DNA of 64,000 bases, taken from NCBI RefSeq assembly GCF_014189535.1, contig NZ_CP050308.1, positions 1,240,001 to 1,304,000 of the forward strand, read 5' to 3'. The notes under the pieces are model-generated. The model was not told where the DNA came from, ran no database searches, and was given only the letters and a program-made list of their open reading frames with translations. The DNA is from Rhizobium lusitanum. GTDB taxonomy: Bacteria; Pseudomonadota; Alphaproteobacteria; Rhizobiales; Rhizobiaceae. This document shows, piece by piece, positions 42,311 through 50,779 of the stretch (the stretch's first letter is position 1; the number at the start of each line of letters is the position of its first letter). Position numbers and translations under genes: made by a program.

Positions 42311-43366
42311 ATGACCGAAACGACCCGCCCCACCCCCGCCGCTATCCGCGCCTTCCGCGCCGAGAATTCGAAAATGCGCGAGCGCGATATTGCCGCCCGC
42401 CTTAGCGTTTCCGAAGCCGCGCTGGTTGCCGCCGAAGTCGGTATTTCCGCCATTCGCATCGATGCCGACGCCAACCGCTTCCTTGAACACATCGCCTCAC
42501 TCGGCGAAGTCCTGGCGCTGTCGCGCAACGAGAGTGCCGTGCACGAGAAGATCGGCGTCTACGAAAACATCAAGGCCGGTGTTCAGGCCGCCATCGTGCT
42601 TGGCGAGAACATTGATCTGCGCATCTTCCCGAAGCGCTGGGCACATGGTTTCGCCGTCACCAAGACGGACGGCGACCAGCAGAAGCTCAGCCTGCAGTTC
42701 TTCGACAAGGCCGGCGATGCCGTGCACAAGGTGCATCTGCGCCCCGCTTCCAATGTCGAGGCCTATCACGACATGGTTGCGGCACTTCGCGTCGATGACC
42801 AGTCGCAAGAGCTGATCGAAGACCGCTCCGGTTCCGACAATGGCGTGATCGACGGCGATATCAGCCGCGATGAGTTGCGCGACCATTGGAGCCGCATGAC
42901 GGATACGCATGAATTCTTCGGCATGCTGAAGAAGCTGAAGATCGGCCGCCAGGCGGCGATCCGCGCCGTCGGCGACGACTACGCCTGGAAGCTCGGAACC
43001 GGCGCTGTCGCCGAAATGATGCACGCTTGCGTGCGCGAAGGCCTGCCGATCATGTGCTTCGTCACCAATGACGGCACAGTGCAGATCCATTCCGGCCCGA
43101 TCATCAACGTCGCAACCATGGGGCCATGGATCAACGTCATGGATCCCACCTTCCACCTGCATCTGCGCCAGGACCACATCACGGAAGCATGGGCCGTGCG
43201 CAAGCCGACCAAGGACGGCCACGTCACCTCGTTCGAAGCCTATAATGCCAAGGGCGAGATGATCATCCAGTTCTTCGGCAAGCGGAAGGAAGGCTTCGAC
43301 GAGCGCCGCGACTGGCGCGCCATCATCGAAAACCTGACACGGGCTGACGCCAGCGTCGCCGCCTGA
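42311..43366 (+). CDS. hmuS: Hemin-degrading factor HmuS
   Basis: The 351-residue protein has the two tandem HemS/ChuX-like halves. Typical segments are SRNESAVHEKIGVYENI in the first half and RQAAIRAVGDDYAWKL, then FVTNDGTVQIHSGPI in the second. The protein binds haem in the cytoplasm and traffics or degrades it. It starts 9 bases after hmuP and is followed by hmuT. Confidence 0.92.
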   Translation: MTETTRPTPAAIRAFRAENSKMRERDIAARLSVSEAALVAAEVGISAIRIDADANRFLEHIASLGEVLALSRNESAVHEKIGVYENIKAGVQAAIVLGENIDLRIFPKRWAHGFAVTKTDGDQQKLSLQFFDKAGDAVHKVHLRPASNVEAYHDMVAALRVDDQSQELIEDRSGSDNGVIDGDISRDELRDHWSRMTDTHEFFGMLKKLKIGRQAAIRAVGDDYAWKLGTGAVAEMMHACVREGLPIMCFVTNDGTVQIHSGPIINVATMGPWINVMDPTFHLHLRQDHITEAWAVRKPTKDGHVTSFEAYNAKGEMIIQFFGKRKEGFDERRDWRAIIENLTRADASVAA

Positions 43367-43376
43367 GGATCGAGCC

Positions 43377-44309
43377 ATGACGATATTGACCAATATCAAG
43401 CGCATCCGCCCATGGGAAATCGCGCTCACCGCCGTGGTGATGATCTTGCCGCTGGTGCCCGTCAGCCCGATCAAGGGCGACTATAGCCTGGTTCAGCACG
43501 CCCGTGCGGCTGAAACGCCAAAGATCGACACATCGCGGCTTGTCTCAGTCGGCGGTGATGTCACCGAGATCATCTACGCGCTCGGCGAGGAAAAGCGGCT
43601 GATCGCCCGCGACTCCACCAGCAACTATCCGGAAGCAGCAGTCAAACTGCCCGACGTCGGCTATATGCGCGCGCTGTCGCCGGAGGGCATCCTTGCCGTC
43701 AATCCGACCGCCATCATTGCCGTCGAGGGCTCCGGCCCGCCGGAAGCACTCGCCGTGCTGCGCAATGCCAGCCTGCCCTTCGAGACCGTACCGCAGACCT
43801 ACGACCGCGACGGCATCCTGAAGAAGATCGACGTCGTCGGCTCGCTGCTCGGCGTGCCAGACAAGGCAAAAGCGCTGGAAGGCAAGGTCGCCGCCGACCT
43901 CGATGCCGCCATCGCCAATTCCGAAAAGCGCCCGCAAGCCGAGCGCAAGCGCGTGCTCTTCATCCTCAGCAACCAGAACGGCAAGATCCTCGCCTCCGGC
44001 GACAACACTGCCGCCAATGGCATCATCAAGCTCGCCGGCGCGATCAACGCGGTCGGCAGCTTCTCCGGCTACAAGCCGCTGACCGACGAAGCAATCATCG
44101 AGGCCAAGCCCGATGTCATCCTGATCATGGATCGTGAAGGCCCCCTGTCGATGAAGGACGAAGACCTGTTGAAGCAGCCGGCGATTTCGCTGACGCCCGC
44201 CGCCAGCCACAAGGCGATCGTCCGCATGGATGGCCTGCATCTGCTAGGCTTCGGACCGCGCACCGCCAGCGCCGTGCGCGAGCTGAACGCGGCAATCTAC
44301 GGAGGCTGA
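43377..44309 (+). CDS. hmuT: Periplasmic hemin-binding protein HmuT
   Basis: The protein has 310 residues with a long signal sequence of ~46 residues ending HARAAE. The mature part has the BtuF/TroA-like fold: RLVSVGGDVTEIIYALGEE and DVGYMRALSPEGILAVNPT. It delivers haem to the HmuUV importer. It starts 10 bases after the hmuS stop and ends 1 base before hmuU. Confidence 0.93.
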   Translation: MTILTNIKRIRPWEIALTAVVMILPLVPVSPIKGDYSLVQHARAAETPKIDTSRLVSVGGDVTEIIYALGEEKRLIARDSTSNYPEAAVKLPDVGYMRALSPEGILAVNPTAIIAVEGSGPPEALAVLRNASLPFETVPQTYDRDGILKKIDVVGSLLGVPDKAKALEGKVAADLDAAIANSEKRPQAERKRVLFILSNQNGKILASGDNTAANGIIKLAGAINAVGSFSGYKPLTDEAIIEAKPDVILIMDREGPLSMKDEDLLKQPAISLTPAASHKAIVRMDGLHLLGFGPRTASAVRELNAAIYGG

Positions 44310-44310
44310 C

Positions 44311-45420
44311 ATGGCGCTTAGCGAGGTCATGGCGGAGCTGAAGCACATGTCGCACGCAACCGCGCGCCGTCGCGAGGGCGACCGCACCCTGCTCGCCGTC
44401 CTCGTCCTCGCCGGCCTCGCGGTCGCCTCCTTCCTCGCTTTCGCCTTCTCGATCACTATGGGCGCCTCGAATGCCTCGATCATCGATGTCATCTCCACCA
44501 TGATCGGCAACGGCGCGGATAGCGCGCTCAGCAACCGCGACCGCATCATCATCTTCGACATCCGCCTGCCCCGCGCCATTCTCGGCTTCCTGATCGGTGG
44601 AGGGCTCGCCGTCTCCGGCGCAGTCATGCAAGGCCTGTTCCGCAATCCTCTGGCTGATCCCGGCCTGATCGGCATTTCGGCGGGCGCCAGCCTCGGCGCA
44701 GTGGGGATGATCGTCCTTGGCGCCGGCATCCTCGCGCCGGTGGCCCAGCTTTTCGGCATCTTCGCCCTGCCGATCGCCGCCTTCATCGGCGGCCTTGTCA
44801 CGACGATCATCCTCTACAAGGTGGCGACACGGCATGGGCAGACATCGATCGCCACCATGCTTCTGGCCGGCATCGCCATCGGCTCGCTGACGCTGGCGGC
44901 AACCGGCTTGCTGATCTACATGGCCGATGACCGGCAGTTGCGCGACCTCACCTTCTGGAGCATGGGCTCGCTTGCCGGTTCGACCTGGGGCAAGATCGCC
45001 GCCGCTGGTCCGATCATTGTCCTTGCCATGCTGCCATTGCCGTTCATGGCGCGTGGTCTCAACGCGCTGACGCTTGGCGAAGCAGCGGCTTTCCACATGG
45101 GTATCGCCGTCCAGCGCCTGAAAAATATCGCCATCGTCAGCGTCGCCGCCGCAGTCGGCGCTTCCGTTGCGGTCAGCGGCGGCATCGGCTTCATCGGCAT
45201 CATTGTGCCGCATATCCTGCGCATGGCGATTGGCCCGGACCACCGTTTCCTGCTGCCAGCCTCTGCCCTGCTCGGTGGCTCCCTGCTGATCATCGCCGAT
45301 GTAGTTGCCCGCACCATCGTTTCGCCGGCCGAACTACCGATCGGCATCATCACCGCCAGCGTCGGCGGGCCGTTCTTCCTGTGGATGCTGCTTCGGCAGC
45401 GCTCGCGCCTCAGCCTGTGA
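44311..45420 (+). CDS. hmuU: Hemin ABC transporter permease HmuU
   Basis: The protein has 369 residues with about ten membrane helices of the BtuC/FecCD type. Signature segments: RLPRAILGFLIGGGLAVSGA, then LFRNPLADPGLIGISAGASL, and GGIGFIGIIVPHILRM near the C-terminus. It forms the haem channel with HmuV. A short cytoplasmic N-terminus of ~30 residues precedes the first helix. Confidence 0.93.
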   Translation: MALSEVMAELKHMSHATARRREGDRTLLAVLVLAGLAVASFLAFAFSITMGASNASIIDVISTMIGNGADSALSNRDRIIIFDIRLPRAILGFLIGGGLAVSGAVMQGLFRNPLADPGLIGISAGASLGAVGMIVLGAGILAPVAQLFGIFALPIAAFIGGLVTTIILYKVATRHGQTSIATMLLAGIAIGSLTLAATGLLIYMADDRQLRDLTFWSMGSLAGSTWGKIAAAGPIIVLAMLPLPFMARGLNALTLGEAAAFHMGIAVQRLKNIAIVSVAAAVGASVAVSGGIGFIGIIVPHILRMAIGPDHRFLLPASALLGGSLLIIADVVARTIVSPAELPIGIITASVGGPFFLWMLLRQRSRLSL

Positions 45421-45427
45421 GTTCCAG

Positions 45428-46219
45428 ATGATCGACGTCTCGAAACTTTCCGTCCGGCTTGCCGGCAAGACAGTCGTGCACGACGTCACCTTTACCGCCA
45501 AACCCGGCGCTCTGACGGCAATCTGCGGGCCGAACGGCTCAGGCAAGACGACGACGATGAAGGCCATTTCCGGCGAGCTTGCCTATCAGGGTTCGGTGCG
45601 CCTCAATGCGGCGGAGATCGGTTGTCTCCAGCCATGGCAACTGGCGGAAACGCGCGGCGTGCTGCCGCAGGCGAACACCATCTCCTTTCCCTTCACCGTC
45701 CGCGAAATCGTCCGCATGGGACTGACGACCGGGCGCAATCGCCATCCCGAACAGGCCGACCGCATCGCCGCAGATGCGCTTGCCTCCGTCGACCTCACAG
45801 GCTTCGAGGGGCGCTTCTATCAGGAGCTTTCCGGCGGCGAGCAGCAGCGCGTCCAGCTTGCGCGGGTACTTTGCCAGATCTCCGAGCCCGTCATCGACGG
45901 CAAGCCCTGCTGGCTACTGCTCGACGAGCCCGTCTCCAGTCTCGATATCAGCCATCAGTTGACGATCATGACGCTTGCCCGGCGATTCTGCCAGCGCGGC
46001 GGCGGTGTCATTGCGGTGATGCATGATCTCAACCTTACCGCGCTTTTCGCCGACCAGATGGTGCTGCTCAAGAATGGGCAATTGACGGCAGCCGGTCCGG
46101 TCGCTGACGTTCTGACCGACCGGCATCTGCTCGATGTTTTCGGCAGCGCGCTGAGAGTCAACCGCGTTCCCAGCGACGGCTCTCCCTTTGTCCTTGCCCA
46201 TAGCGCGCTGAGCGACTGA
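45428..46219 (+). CDS. hmuV: Hemin ABC transporter ATP-binding protein HmuV
   Basis: The protein has 263 residues from the ATG at 45428. Walker A CGPNGSGKTT is near 35-44, the signature LSGGEQQRVQLARV near 138, Walker B CWLLLDEPVSSLD near 160 and the switch His in VIAVMHDLNLTA. It drives haem import through HmuU and is the last gene of the cluster. Confidence 0.93.
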   Translation: MIDVSKLSVRLAGKTVVHDVTFTAKPGALTAICGPNGSGKTTTMKAISGELAYQGSVRLNAAEIGCLQPWQLAETRGVLPQANTISFPFTVREIVRMGLTTGRNRHPEQADRIAADALASVDLTGFEGRFYQELSGGEQQRVQLARVLCQISEPVIDGKPCWLLLDEPVSSLDISHQLTIMTLARRFCQRGGGVIAVMHDLNLTALFADQMVLLKNGQLTAAGPVADVLTDRHLLDVFGSALRVNRVPSDGSPFVLAHSALSD

Positions 46220-46241
46220 ACTCGCTTTCGTTGCAAAGTCT

Positions 46242-46267
46242 GGAACCTTTCGTTGCATTGCCGCGTT
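46242..46267 (+). promoter_or_regulatory. EcfG-type promoter of the DUF883/holin pair
   Basis: GGAAC (46242-46246), 17 bases, then CGTT (46264-46267) matches the alphaproteobacterial EcfG promoter consensus exactly. It lies 135 bases before the DUF883 gene. The EcfG gene itself is 1 kb downstream. Confidence 0.7.
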
Positions 46268-46401
46268 GTTGAGGGTGACCCGGATCGATTTTCTGCGCGC
46301 CTGACGGCGCAACATGTCTTGCAGCATTCGGTCATCCCAACTGCCAGCGCGCCGGTCCAGGCGCCAGGGCAAAAACGTAAACGATGCAAGGGAGAAAGAC
46401 C

Positions 46402-46749
46402 ATGGCCACATCCATCCTTCAATCGGCGAAAGCCAAGCGCAATGGCAGCCTGAACGACATCGAAACCAGCATCGAAGATCAGATCGAACATCTGCGCAAC
46501 GAGATCGCTTCGTTTGCCAAGATCATCGGTGAAAACGGTAGCAAACAGAGCCAGAAGGTACGCGCCCGCGCGGAGATCGGCTTGGAAGATCTAACGGCGC
46601 GTGGTGAAGACCTGCTGCATGAGTTGCAGCAAGGCTATGCCAAGGGTTCTCGTGAAATGCGCAGGGCCGTCCGGCAGCATCCGGTCGCAACCATCGGGGC
46701 CGCGGCGGCTTTCGGTCTCGCAATCGCCCTGCTCCTGTCCCGCCGCTAA
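46402..46749 (+). CDS. DUF883 (ElaB/YqjD-like) membrane-anchored protein
   Basis: The protein has 115 residues from the ATG at 46402, preceded by GGGAGAAAG. A long amphipathic helical region (~15-85) ends in a C-terminal membrane helix (HPVATIGAAAAFGLAIALLL) followed by SRR, the YqjD/ElaB pattern. In E. coli such proteins tie ribosomes to the inner membrane in stationary phase. The gene pairs with the next one and has an EcfG-type promoter, so it is probably a general-stress gene. Confidence 0.85.
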   Translation: MATSILQSAKAKRNGSLNDIETSIEDQIEHLRNEIASFAKIIGENGSKQSQKVRARAEIGLEDLTARGEDLLHELQQGYAKGSREMRRAVRQHPVATIGAAAAFGLAIALLLSRR

Positions 46750-46758
46750 GGAGCCGCG

Positions 46759-47163
46759 ATGCTCGCTCCAATCCTCAGCCTGCTCCTCTCGGGCACACTG
46801 AACCGTACCGTTGCGCGCACCAAGCGCAACGGTATTTTTGTCGCCATCGCCGCGATCCTTCTCCTCACGGCCTATGGCTTTGCGCTGATCGCCGCTGCCA
46901 TCTGGATGGCAACCATCTATGGCGCCGCCGTTTCGGCACTATTGATCGCGGCCGGTGCATTACTGCTCGGCCTGATCGTTCTCGTCATCATGGCGATCCT
47001 TAACAAGCAGGAAGAGCGGCGCGCCCGTGAACGTCGCGCCTCGTTGGAATCCATGGCTTTCGCTGCGCTGGGTCTTGCAAAGACGCAACCAATGCTCACC
47101 GCCGCCATCGCCACGGCACTGGTGTTCGGCAACCTGTTTGGAACGAAAAAACGGGATGATTGA
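46759..47163 (+). CDS. Phage holin family / YqjE-like membrane protein
   Basis: The protein has 134 residues. Two membrane helices (GIFVAIAAILLLTAYGFALIA; GAAVSALLIAAGALLLGLIV) are followed by a basic helix (NKQEERRARERRASLE) and a final hydrophobic segment. It matches the YqjE/holin-superfamily proteins that accompany DUF883 genes. No phage genes are near. It starts 9 bases after the DUF883 stop. Confidence 0.82.
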   Translation: MLAPILSLLLSGTLNRTVARTKRNGIFVAIAAILLLTAYGFALIAAAIWMATIYGAAVSALLIAAGALLLGLIVLVIMAILNKQEERRARERRASLESMAFAALGLAKTQPMLTAAIATALVFGNLFGTKKRDD

Positions 47164-47219
47164 GCGCGGCCCAGCCGATCGGTAGAGTTCGCGACTACGC
47201 GCGAACGCATCAGTAATCA

Positions 47220-47254
47220 GCCCGCACCATCATGAGTGATTGTGCGGGCTTCTT
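47220..47254. terminator. Hairpin between the holin-like gene and ecfG
   Basis: An 8-bp stem (GCCCGCAC / GTGCGGGC) with a 14-base loop is followed by CTTCTT on the plus strand. It lies between two converging genes. Confidence 0.5.
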
Positions 47255-47260
47255 GCAATC

Positions 47261-47812
47261 TCAGAAAGCAAACGCCTTCGAGGTCAACGGCGCGGAGGTG
47301 GCGTCGGGGCCAAAATCGGCCTCGCCGGTAATCTGCAGTACTTCCTGCAGGCGCTGGCGGGCGCGATTGACGCGGCTCTTGATGGTGCCGACAGCACAAC
47401 CACAGATCTCGGCGGCCTCCTCATAGGAAAAACCGGAGGCGCCAACGAGAATGATGGCTTCACGCTGATCAGGTGGAAGCTGATCCAGCGCCTTGCGAAA
47501 ATCCTGCAGGTCGAGTGCACCATATTGGGAAGGATGCGTCGCCATCGATTCGGTGAAGAAGCCGTCGCTGTCCTGTACCTCGCGGCCACTCTTGCGCATC
47601 TGGCTGTAAAGCTCGTTACGCAGGATGGTGAAGAGCCAGGCCTTCATGTTGGTGCCCATCTCGAAATGGTCCTGCTTCGCCCAGGCCTTCATGATCGTGT
47701 CTTGCACGAGGTCATCGGCGCGGTCGTGGCGGCCAGTAAGGGAGATGGCAAAGGCACGCAGGCTTGGCAGGGCAGCCAGGAGTTCGCGCTTGAAGCTCGG
47801 TTGCTGTTCCAT
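47261..47812 (-). CDS. ecfG: General stress sigma factor EcfG
   Basis: The protein has 183 residues with compact ECF regions 2 (HDRADDLVQDTIMKAWAKQD near 30-50) and 4 (EAIILVGASGFSYEEAAEICG near 130-150). The neighbours NepR and PhyR identify it as the EcfG (SigT) general stress sigma factor. NepR holds it until phosphorylated PhyR captures NepR. It follows nepR by 11 bases. Confidence 0.93.
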   Translation of the reverse strand: MEQQPSFKRELLAALPSLRAFAISLTGRHDRADDLVQDTIMKAWAKQDHFEMGTNMKAWLFTILRNELYSQMRKSGREVQDSDGFFTESMATHPSQYGALDLQDFRKALDQLPPDQREAIILVGASGFSYEEAAEICGCAVGTIKSRVNRARQRLQEVLQITGEADFGPDATSAPLTSKAFAF

Positions 47813-47823
47813 GATGCTTCCCC

Positions 47824-48030
47824 TTACTCGGAGACTTTTGAGGAAGCCAAACGTTCGACCTGATCCAGCTTCTCAAGCAGATCGAGAAAGCGATCGGGGA
47901 TAGCCTCTTCCTGCACTGCAGCGTAAAAGGAGCGCAGCCGGTTACCGATCTGATTGTTGGGATCAAGGATATCGGCAGCGCGCAAATCAGCGCGGTTACG
48001 GTCCGCTTCCTCTTGATTTTGGATGGTCAT
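47824..48030 (-). CDS. nepR: Anti-sigma factor NepR
   Basis: The protein has 68 residues. The conserved two-helix core (QIGNRLRSFYAAVQEEAIPD and RFLDLLEKLDQVE) wraps the sigma factor. Flexible acidic tails lie at both ends. It is co-transcribed with ecfG and divergent from phyR. Confidence 0.93.
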   Translation of the reverse strand: MTIQNQEEADRNRADLRAADILDPNNQIGNRLRSFYAAVQEEAIPDRFLDLLEKLDQVERLASSKVSE

Positions 48031-48173
48031 TTAGCCTGCTCGCTTCCGCATTTTCTCGCGTTCATGGGTCGGGTGCGCCTATATGCCCTGGTCCGGATGA
48101 CCAGCCTGCCTCGCTCGCGTCCGCTTCAATCCGAAATCGGAGGACGATGAAACCTGCTACACGTTGGCAGGGT

Positions 48174-48198
48174 AATGCCATTGCCTAAAAAAAGTTCC
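48174..48198 (-). promoter_or_regulatory. Possible EcfG promoter of nepR-ecfG
   Basis: On the minus strand GGAAC (48198-48194) is followed after 16 bases by CATT. The -35 box is perfect and the -10 box differs in one base from CGTT. The -35 is one arm of the palindrome with the phyR-side promoter. Confidence 0.45.
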
Positions 48199-48206
48199 GT
48201 GGCAGA

Positions 48207-48231
48207 GGAACTTTTTTACCAAACTGGAGTT
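48207..48231 (+). promoter_or_regulatory. Possible EcfG promoter of phyR
   Basis: GGAAC (48207-48211) is followed after 16 bases by AGTT, close to CGTT. The box is the right arm of a perfect 11-bp inverted repeat (AAAAAAGTTCC / GGAACTTTTTT) whose left arm is the -35 for nepR, so both promoters fire from one symmetric element. Confidence 0.5.
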
Positions 48232-48296
48232 TCTTTATCATTGCAGCTTGGAGGCTGTGTTTCAATTAGGAATTGATTAAAAGGCGGGAGCCATTA

Positions 48297-49091
48297 ATGA
48301 CACTTTCTACACGCATTGCCCCACATCTTGCATATTTGCGCCGCTACTCCCGCGCGCTGACCGGGACACAGACTTCGGGCGATGCCTATGTCGCAGCGGT
48401 CCTCGAGGCGATCATCAGTGATATCTCCATCTTTCCGGAAACATCCAACGACCGCGTCGCTCTTTATAAGCTGTTTACCAAGCTATTCGGAACGACGGCG
48501 ATCCAGATTCCCGAACCGACCTCGCCCTATGCCTGGGAGCAGCGCGCCTCGGTAAACCTTGCAAAAGTGTCGCCGGTCGCCCGTCAGGCCTTCCTTCTGG
48601 CCTCCGTCGAAAACTTCCGCCTCGGCGAGATCGCCAATATTCTCGAAGTATCCGAAACCGAAGCCATGAGCCTGCTCGACAAGGCATCGCAAGAAATTTC
48701 GCGCCAGGTCGCCACCGATATCATGATCATCGAGGATGAGCCGCTGATCGCGATGGATATCGAGCAGATGGTGGAAAGCCTCGGGCATCGCGTCACCGGT
48801 ATCGCCCGCACCCATGCGGAGGCTGTAGCCCTGCACAATGCCACCAAGCCCAGCATGGTGCTTGCCGACATTCAGCTGGCCGACGGCAGCTCCGGCATCG
48901 ACGCCGTCAACGAGATCCTCAAGACATCGAACATCCCGGTCATCTTCATTACAGCCTTCCCGGAACGTTTGCTGACCGGCGAACGCCCCGAACCGACCTT
49001 CCTTGTCACCAAGCCGTTCAATCCAGACATGGTGAAAGCCCTGATCAGCCAGGCGCTTTTCTTCAACGAAACCACAAAGGTGGCCGCCTGA
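48297..49091 (+). CDS. phyR: Response regulator / anti-anti-sigma factor PhyR
   Basis: The protein has 264 residues from the ATG at 48297. The N-terminal half is a sigma-like domain that mimics EcfG (FRLGEIANILEVSETEAMSLL is its region 4). The C-terminal half is a receiver with phospho-acceptor D191 (MVLADIQLADGSSG) and the PhyR-type FITAFPERLLTGE segment. On phosphorylation the sigma-like domain binds NepR and frees EcfG. Confidence 0.94.
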   Translation: MTLSTRIAPHLAYLRRYSRALTGTQTSGDAYVAAVLEAIISDISIFPETSNDRVALYKLFTKLFGTTAIQIPEPTSPYAWEQRASVNLAKVSPVARQAFLLASVENFRLGEIANILEVSETEAMSLLDKASQEISRQVATDIMIIEDEPLIAMDIEQMVESLGHRVTGIARTHAEAVALHNATKPSMVLADIQLADGSSGIDAVNEILKTSNIPVIFITAFPERLLTGERPEPTFLVTKPFNPDMVKALISQALFFNETTKVAA

Positions 49092-49112
49092 CTCGATTCG
49101 ACACCTTGTCGC

Positions 49113-49137
49113 GGAACAAATATGGCAACCGAACGTT
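49113..49137 (+). promoter_or_regulatory. EcfG-type promoter before the histidine kinase gene
   Basis: GGAAC (49113-49117), 16 bases, then CGTT (49134-49137) is a full consensus EcfG promoter. It lies 123 bases before the kinase start, just after the phyR stop. Confidence 0.65.
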
Positions 49138-49259
49138 CCGGCTGCTAAGGGACGCTTTACCGACTGTTATGGCGAGTGATTGTATAGACCGGACCGAGTT
49201 CCTCCGGCTGAGAATGCCCTGTCGGCGGGGTTCTCGAAATTTGAGTGAAAGGCAAACCG

Positions 49260-50270
49260 GTGAGTACGACTGAACCATTATCCGGCGCGCCTTTGAGTTT
49301 TGAAGGCAAGGCCGCCATGATGGAGCGGGCGCTCGGAAGCGCCGGCATCTCGATCCTCTTTCAGGATACCACTCTTGCGATCCGATACGCCGAAAACCTG
49401 CCCGACCACCTGAAACCATCCCTGATCATTGGCGGCACCGATCTTCATCTCTTCGGCGAAAAAGATGGTTCGCATTTGCTGCAGCTGAAGCGCGGCGTGA
49501 TGGAAAGCGGAAAGCCCGCCAGCGCGGAAGTAGAACTTCCAACCGGAGACGGCGTGCGCATCTACGAGCTGAAGATCGAGCGCATAGGCGGACGCAAGCC
49601 CCAGGGTCTGCTCTCCGTCATCTCCGAGGTCACCGAGACCCGCCACCGCGAGAAAGTCCTGAAATCGCTGCTGCGCGAGCTGTCGCATCGCTCCAAGAAC
49701 CTGCTGGCGATCATTCAGGGCATTGCCACGCAAACGGCCCGCCATACGCTGTCGATCGACAATTTCCTGATCAAGTTCCGCGGCCGCCTGCAATCGCTGT
49801 CGAACTCGCAGGACCTGATCACCGATTCCAGCTGGCGCGGCGCCTATTTGTTCGAACTCGCCGAGAAGCAATTCGCCCCCTACTGGCCCGATGCCGGCGT
49901 GCCCATGCCGATCTACGGGATCAACGCCCATCTGACGCCGAATGCCGCCGTGCATCTCGGCCTTGCCCTGCACGAGCTGATCGTCAACTCCGCATCGCAC
50001 GGCGCCATTTCGGCCGGCGCCACCAGCATCACGCTGAACTGCAAGGAAGCCGAGCTCGACGGCAAGAAGGCGATCGAGGTGACATGGTCGGAACGCTTCT
50101 ATTTCCCGGCCGATCATGAATTCGAGGACAACAGCTTCAGCCGCACCGTGCTCGAGCGCGTGGTGCCGAGCTCGATGAACGGCCGCGCCGATTTCTCCAT
50201 CGGCGATGACAGCATCGGCTATCGCCTGACCATCCCGGAAACCGAATACGAGATCCTTCGTCGCCGTTGA
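49260..50270 (+). CDS. HWE/HisKA_2-type sensor histidine kinase (PhyK candidate)
   Basis: The protein has 336 residues from GTG 49260; a GTG at 49245 is equally possible. No membrane helix is visible. A PAS-like domain covers about 20-125, then the dimerisation helix with the phospho-acceptor His (LLRELSHRSKNLLAIIQGIA, His near 143) and an HWE-type ATPase domain (GLALHELIVNSASHGAIS). Kinases of this class phosphorylate PhyR. Its place beside phyR and the EcfG promoter support this. Confidence 0.85.
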   Translation: MSTTEPLSGAPLSFEGKAAMMERALGSAGISILFQDTTLAIRYAENLPDHLKPSLIIGGTDLHLFGEKDGSHLLQLKRGVMESGKPASAEVELPTGDGVRIYELKIERIGGRKPQGLLSVISEVTETRHREKVLKSLLRELSHRSKNLLAIIQGIATQTARHTLSIDNFLIKFRGRLQSLSNSQDLITDSSWRGAYLFELAEKQFAPYWPDAGVPMPIYGINAHLTPNAAVHLGLALHELIVNSASHGAISAGATSITLNCKEAELDGKKAIEVTWSERFYFPADHEFEDNSFSRTVLERVVPSSMNGRADFSIGDDSIGYRLTIPETEYEILRRR

Positions 50271-50779
50271 GCGGCGCGCATGCGGATCGCACACGAAAAC
50301 AGCCAGTGCGAGGGCGGCGCACTGGCTGCTTTTCACTCATCGGGAGGGGACCGTGAGTAGATGCCCGGTGACTATGTTGGGGGCGTACATCAATTGATGC
50401 GCTCATCACCAGGACAATCAGATAACGACGATGCCGCGCCTTGGTTCCCATCTTTCTCAAAAAAATTTCATTTTTTTCCCATGCATCTGCCGCCCTTATC
50501 AACGGAGCGCCAACGACAGCCGTCGCATGCTTTGAGAACTCCCTCATAATTCTGGATTATTACAGTTAAGTTTTGGATCTTTCACCGATCGGAAACTCAA
50601 GAATATAAAATACAAAACATACCTTTAGTAGAAATCTCCAGACCGTGTTCAGCGCCGTGCGGTAGAGACGAAAATTTCTATTTCCACAAAAACGAAATCC
50701 AAAATTTTACCGTTTGATAAATTTTTTATCCTGAGTTACCGTTTGTTCCACTAGCCGTTTACTATAAGAGGGAACTTCA
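50271..50779. other. AT-rich intergenic region before the pyrimidine operon
   Basis: This 509-base gap holds a strong terminator (50300-50332), then an AT-rich stretch (50540-50770) with repeated TTACCGTTTG at 50707-50716 and 50736-50745 and a shorter CCGTTTA at 50755. No coding frame is supported. The repeats probably belong to the promoter region of preT-preA. Confidence 0.45.
50300..50332 (+). terminator. Rho-independent terminator after the histidine kinase gene
   Basis: A perfect 11-bp stem (CAGCCAGTGCG / CGCACTGGCTG) with a 7-base loop is followed by CTTTTC, 29 bases after the kinase stop. Confidence 0.8.

Noticed and set aside
46759..47163. Prophage remnant because of the holin-like protein
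   Set aside because: No other phage genes are near; the pair DUF883 + YqjE/holin-like is a known chromosomal stress module.
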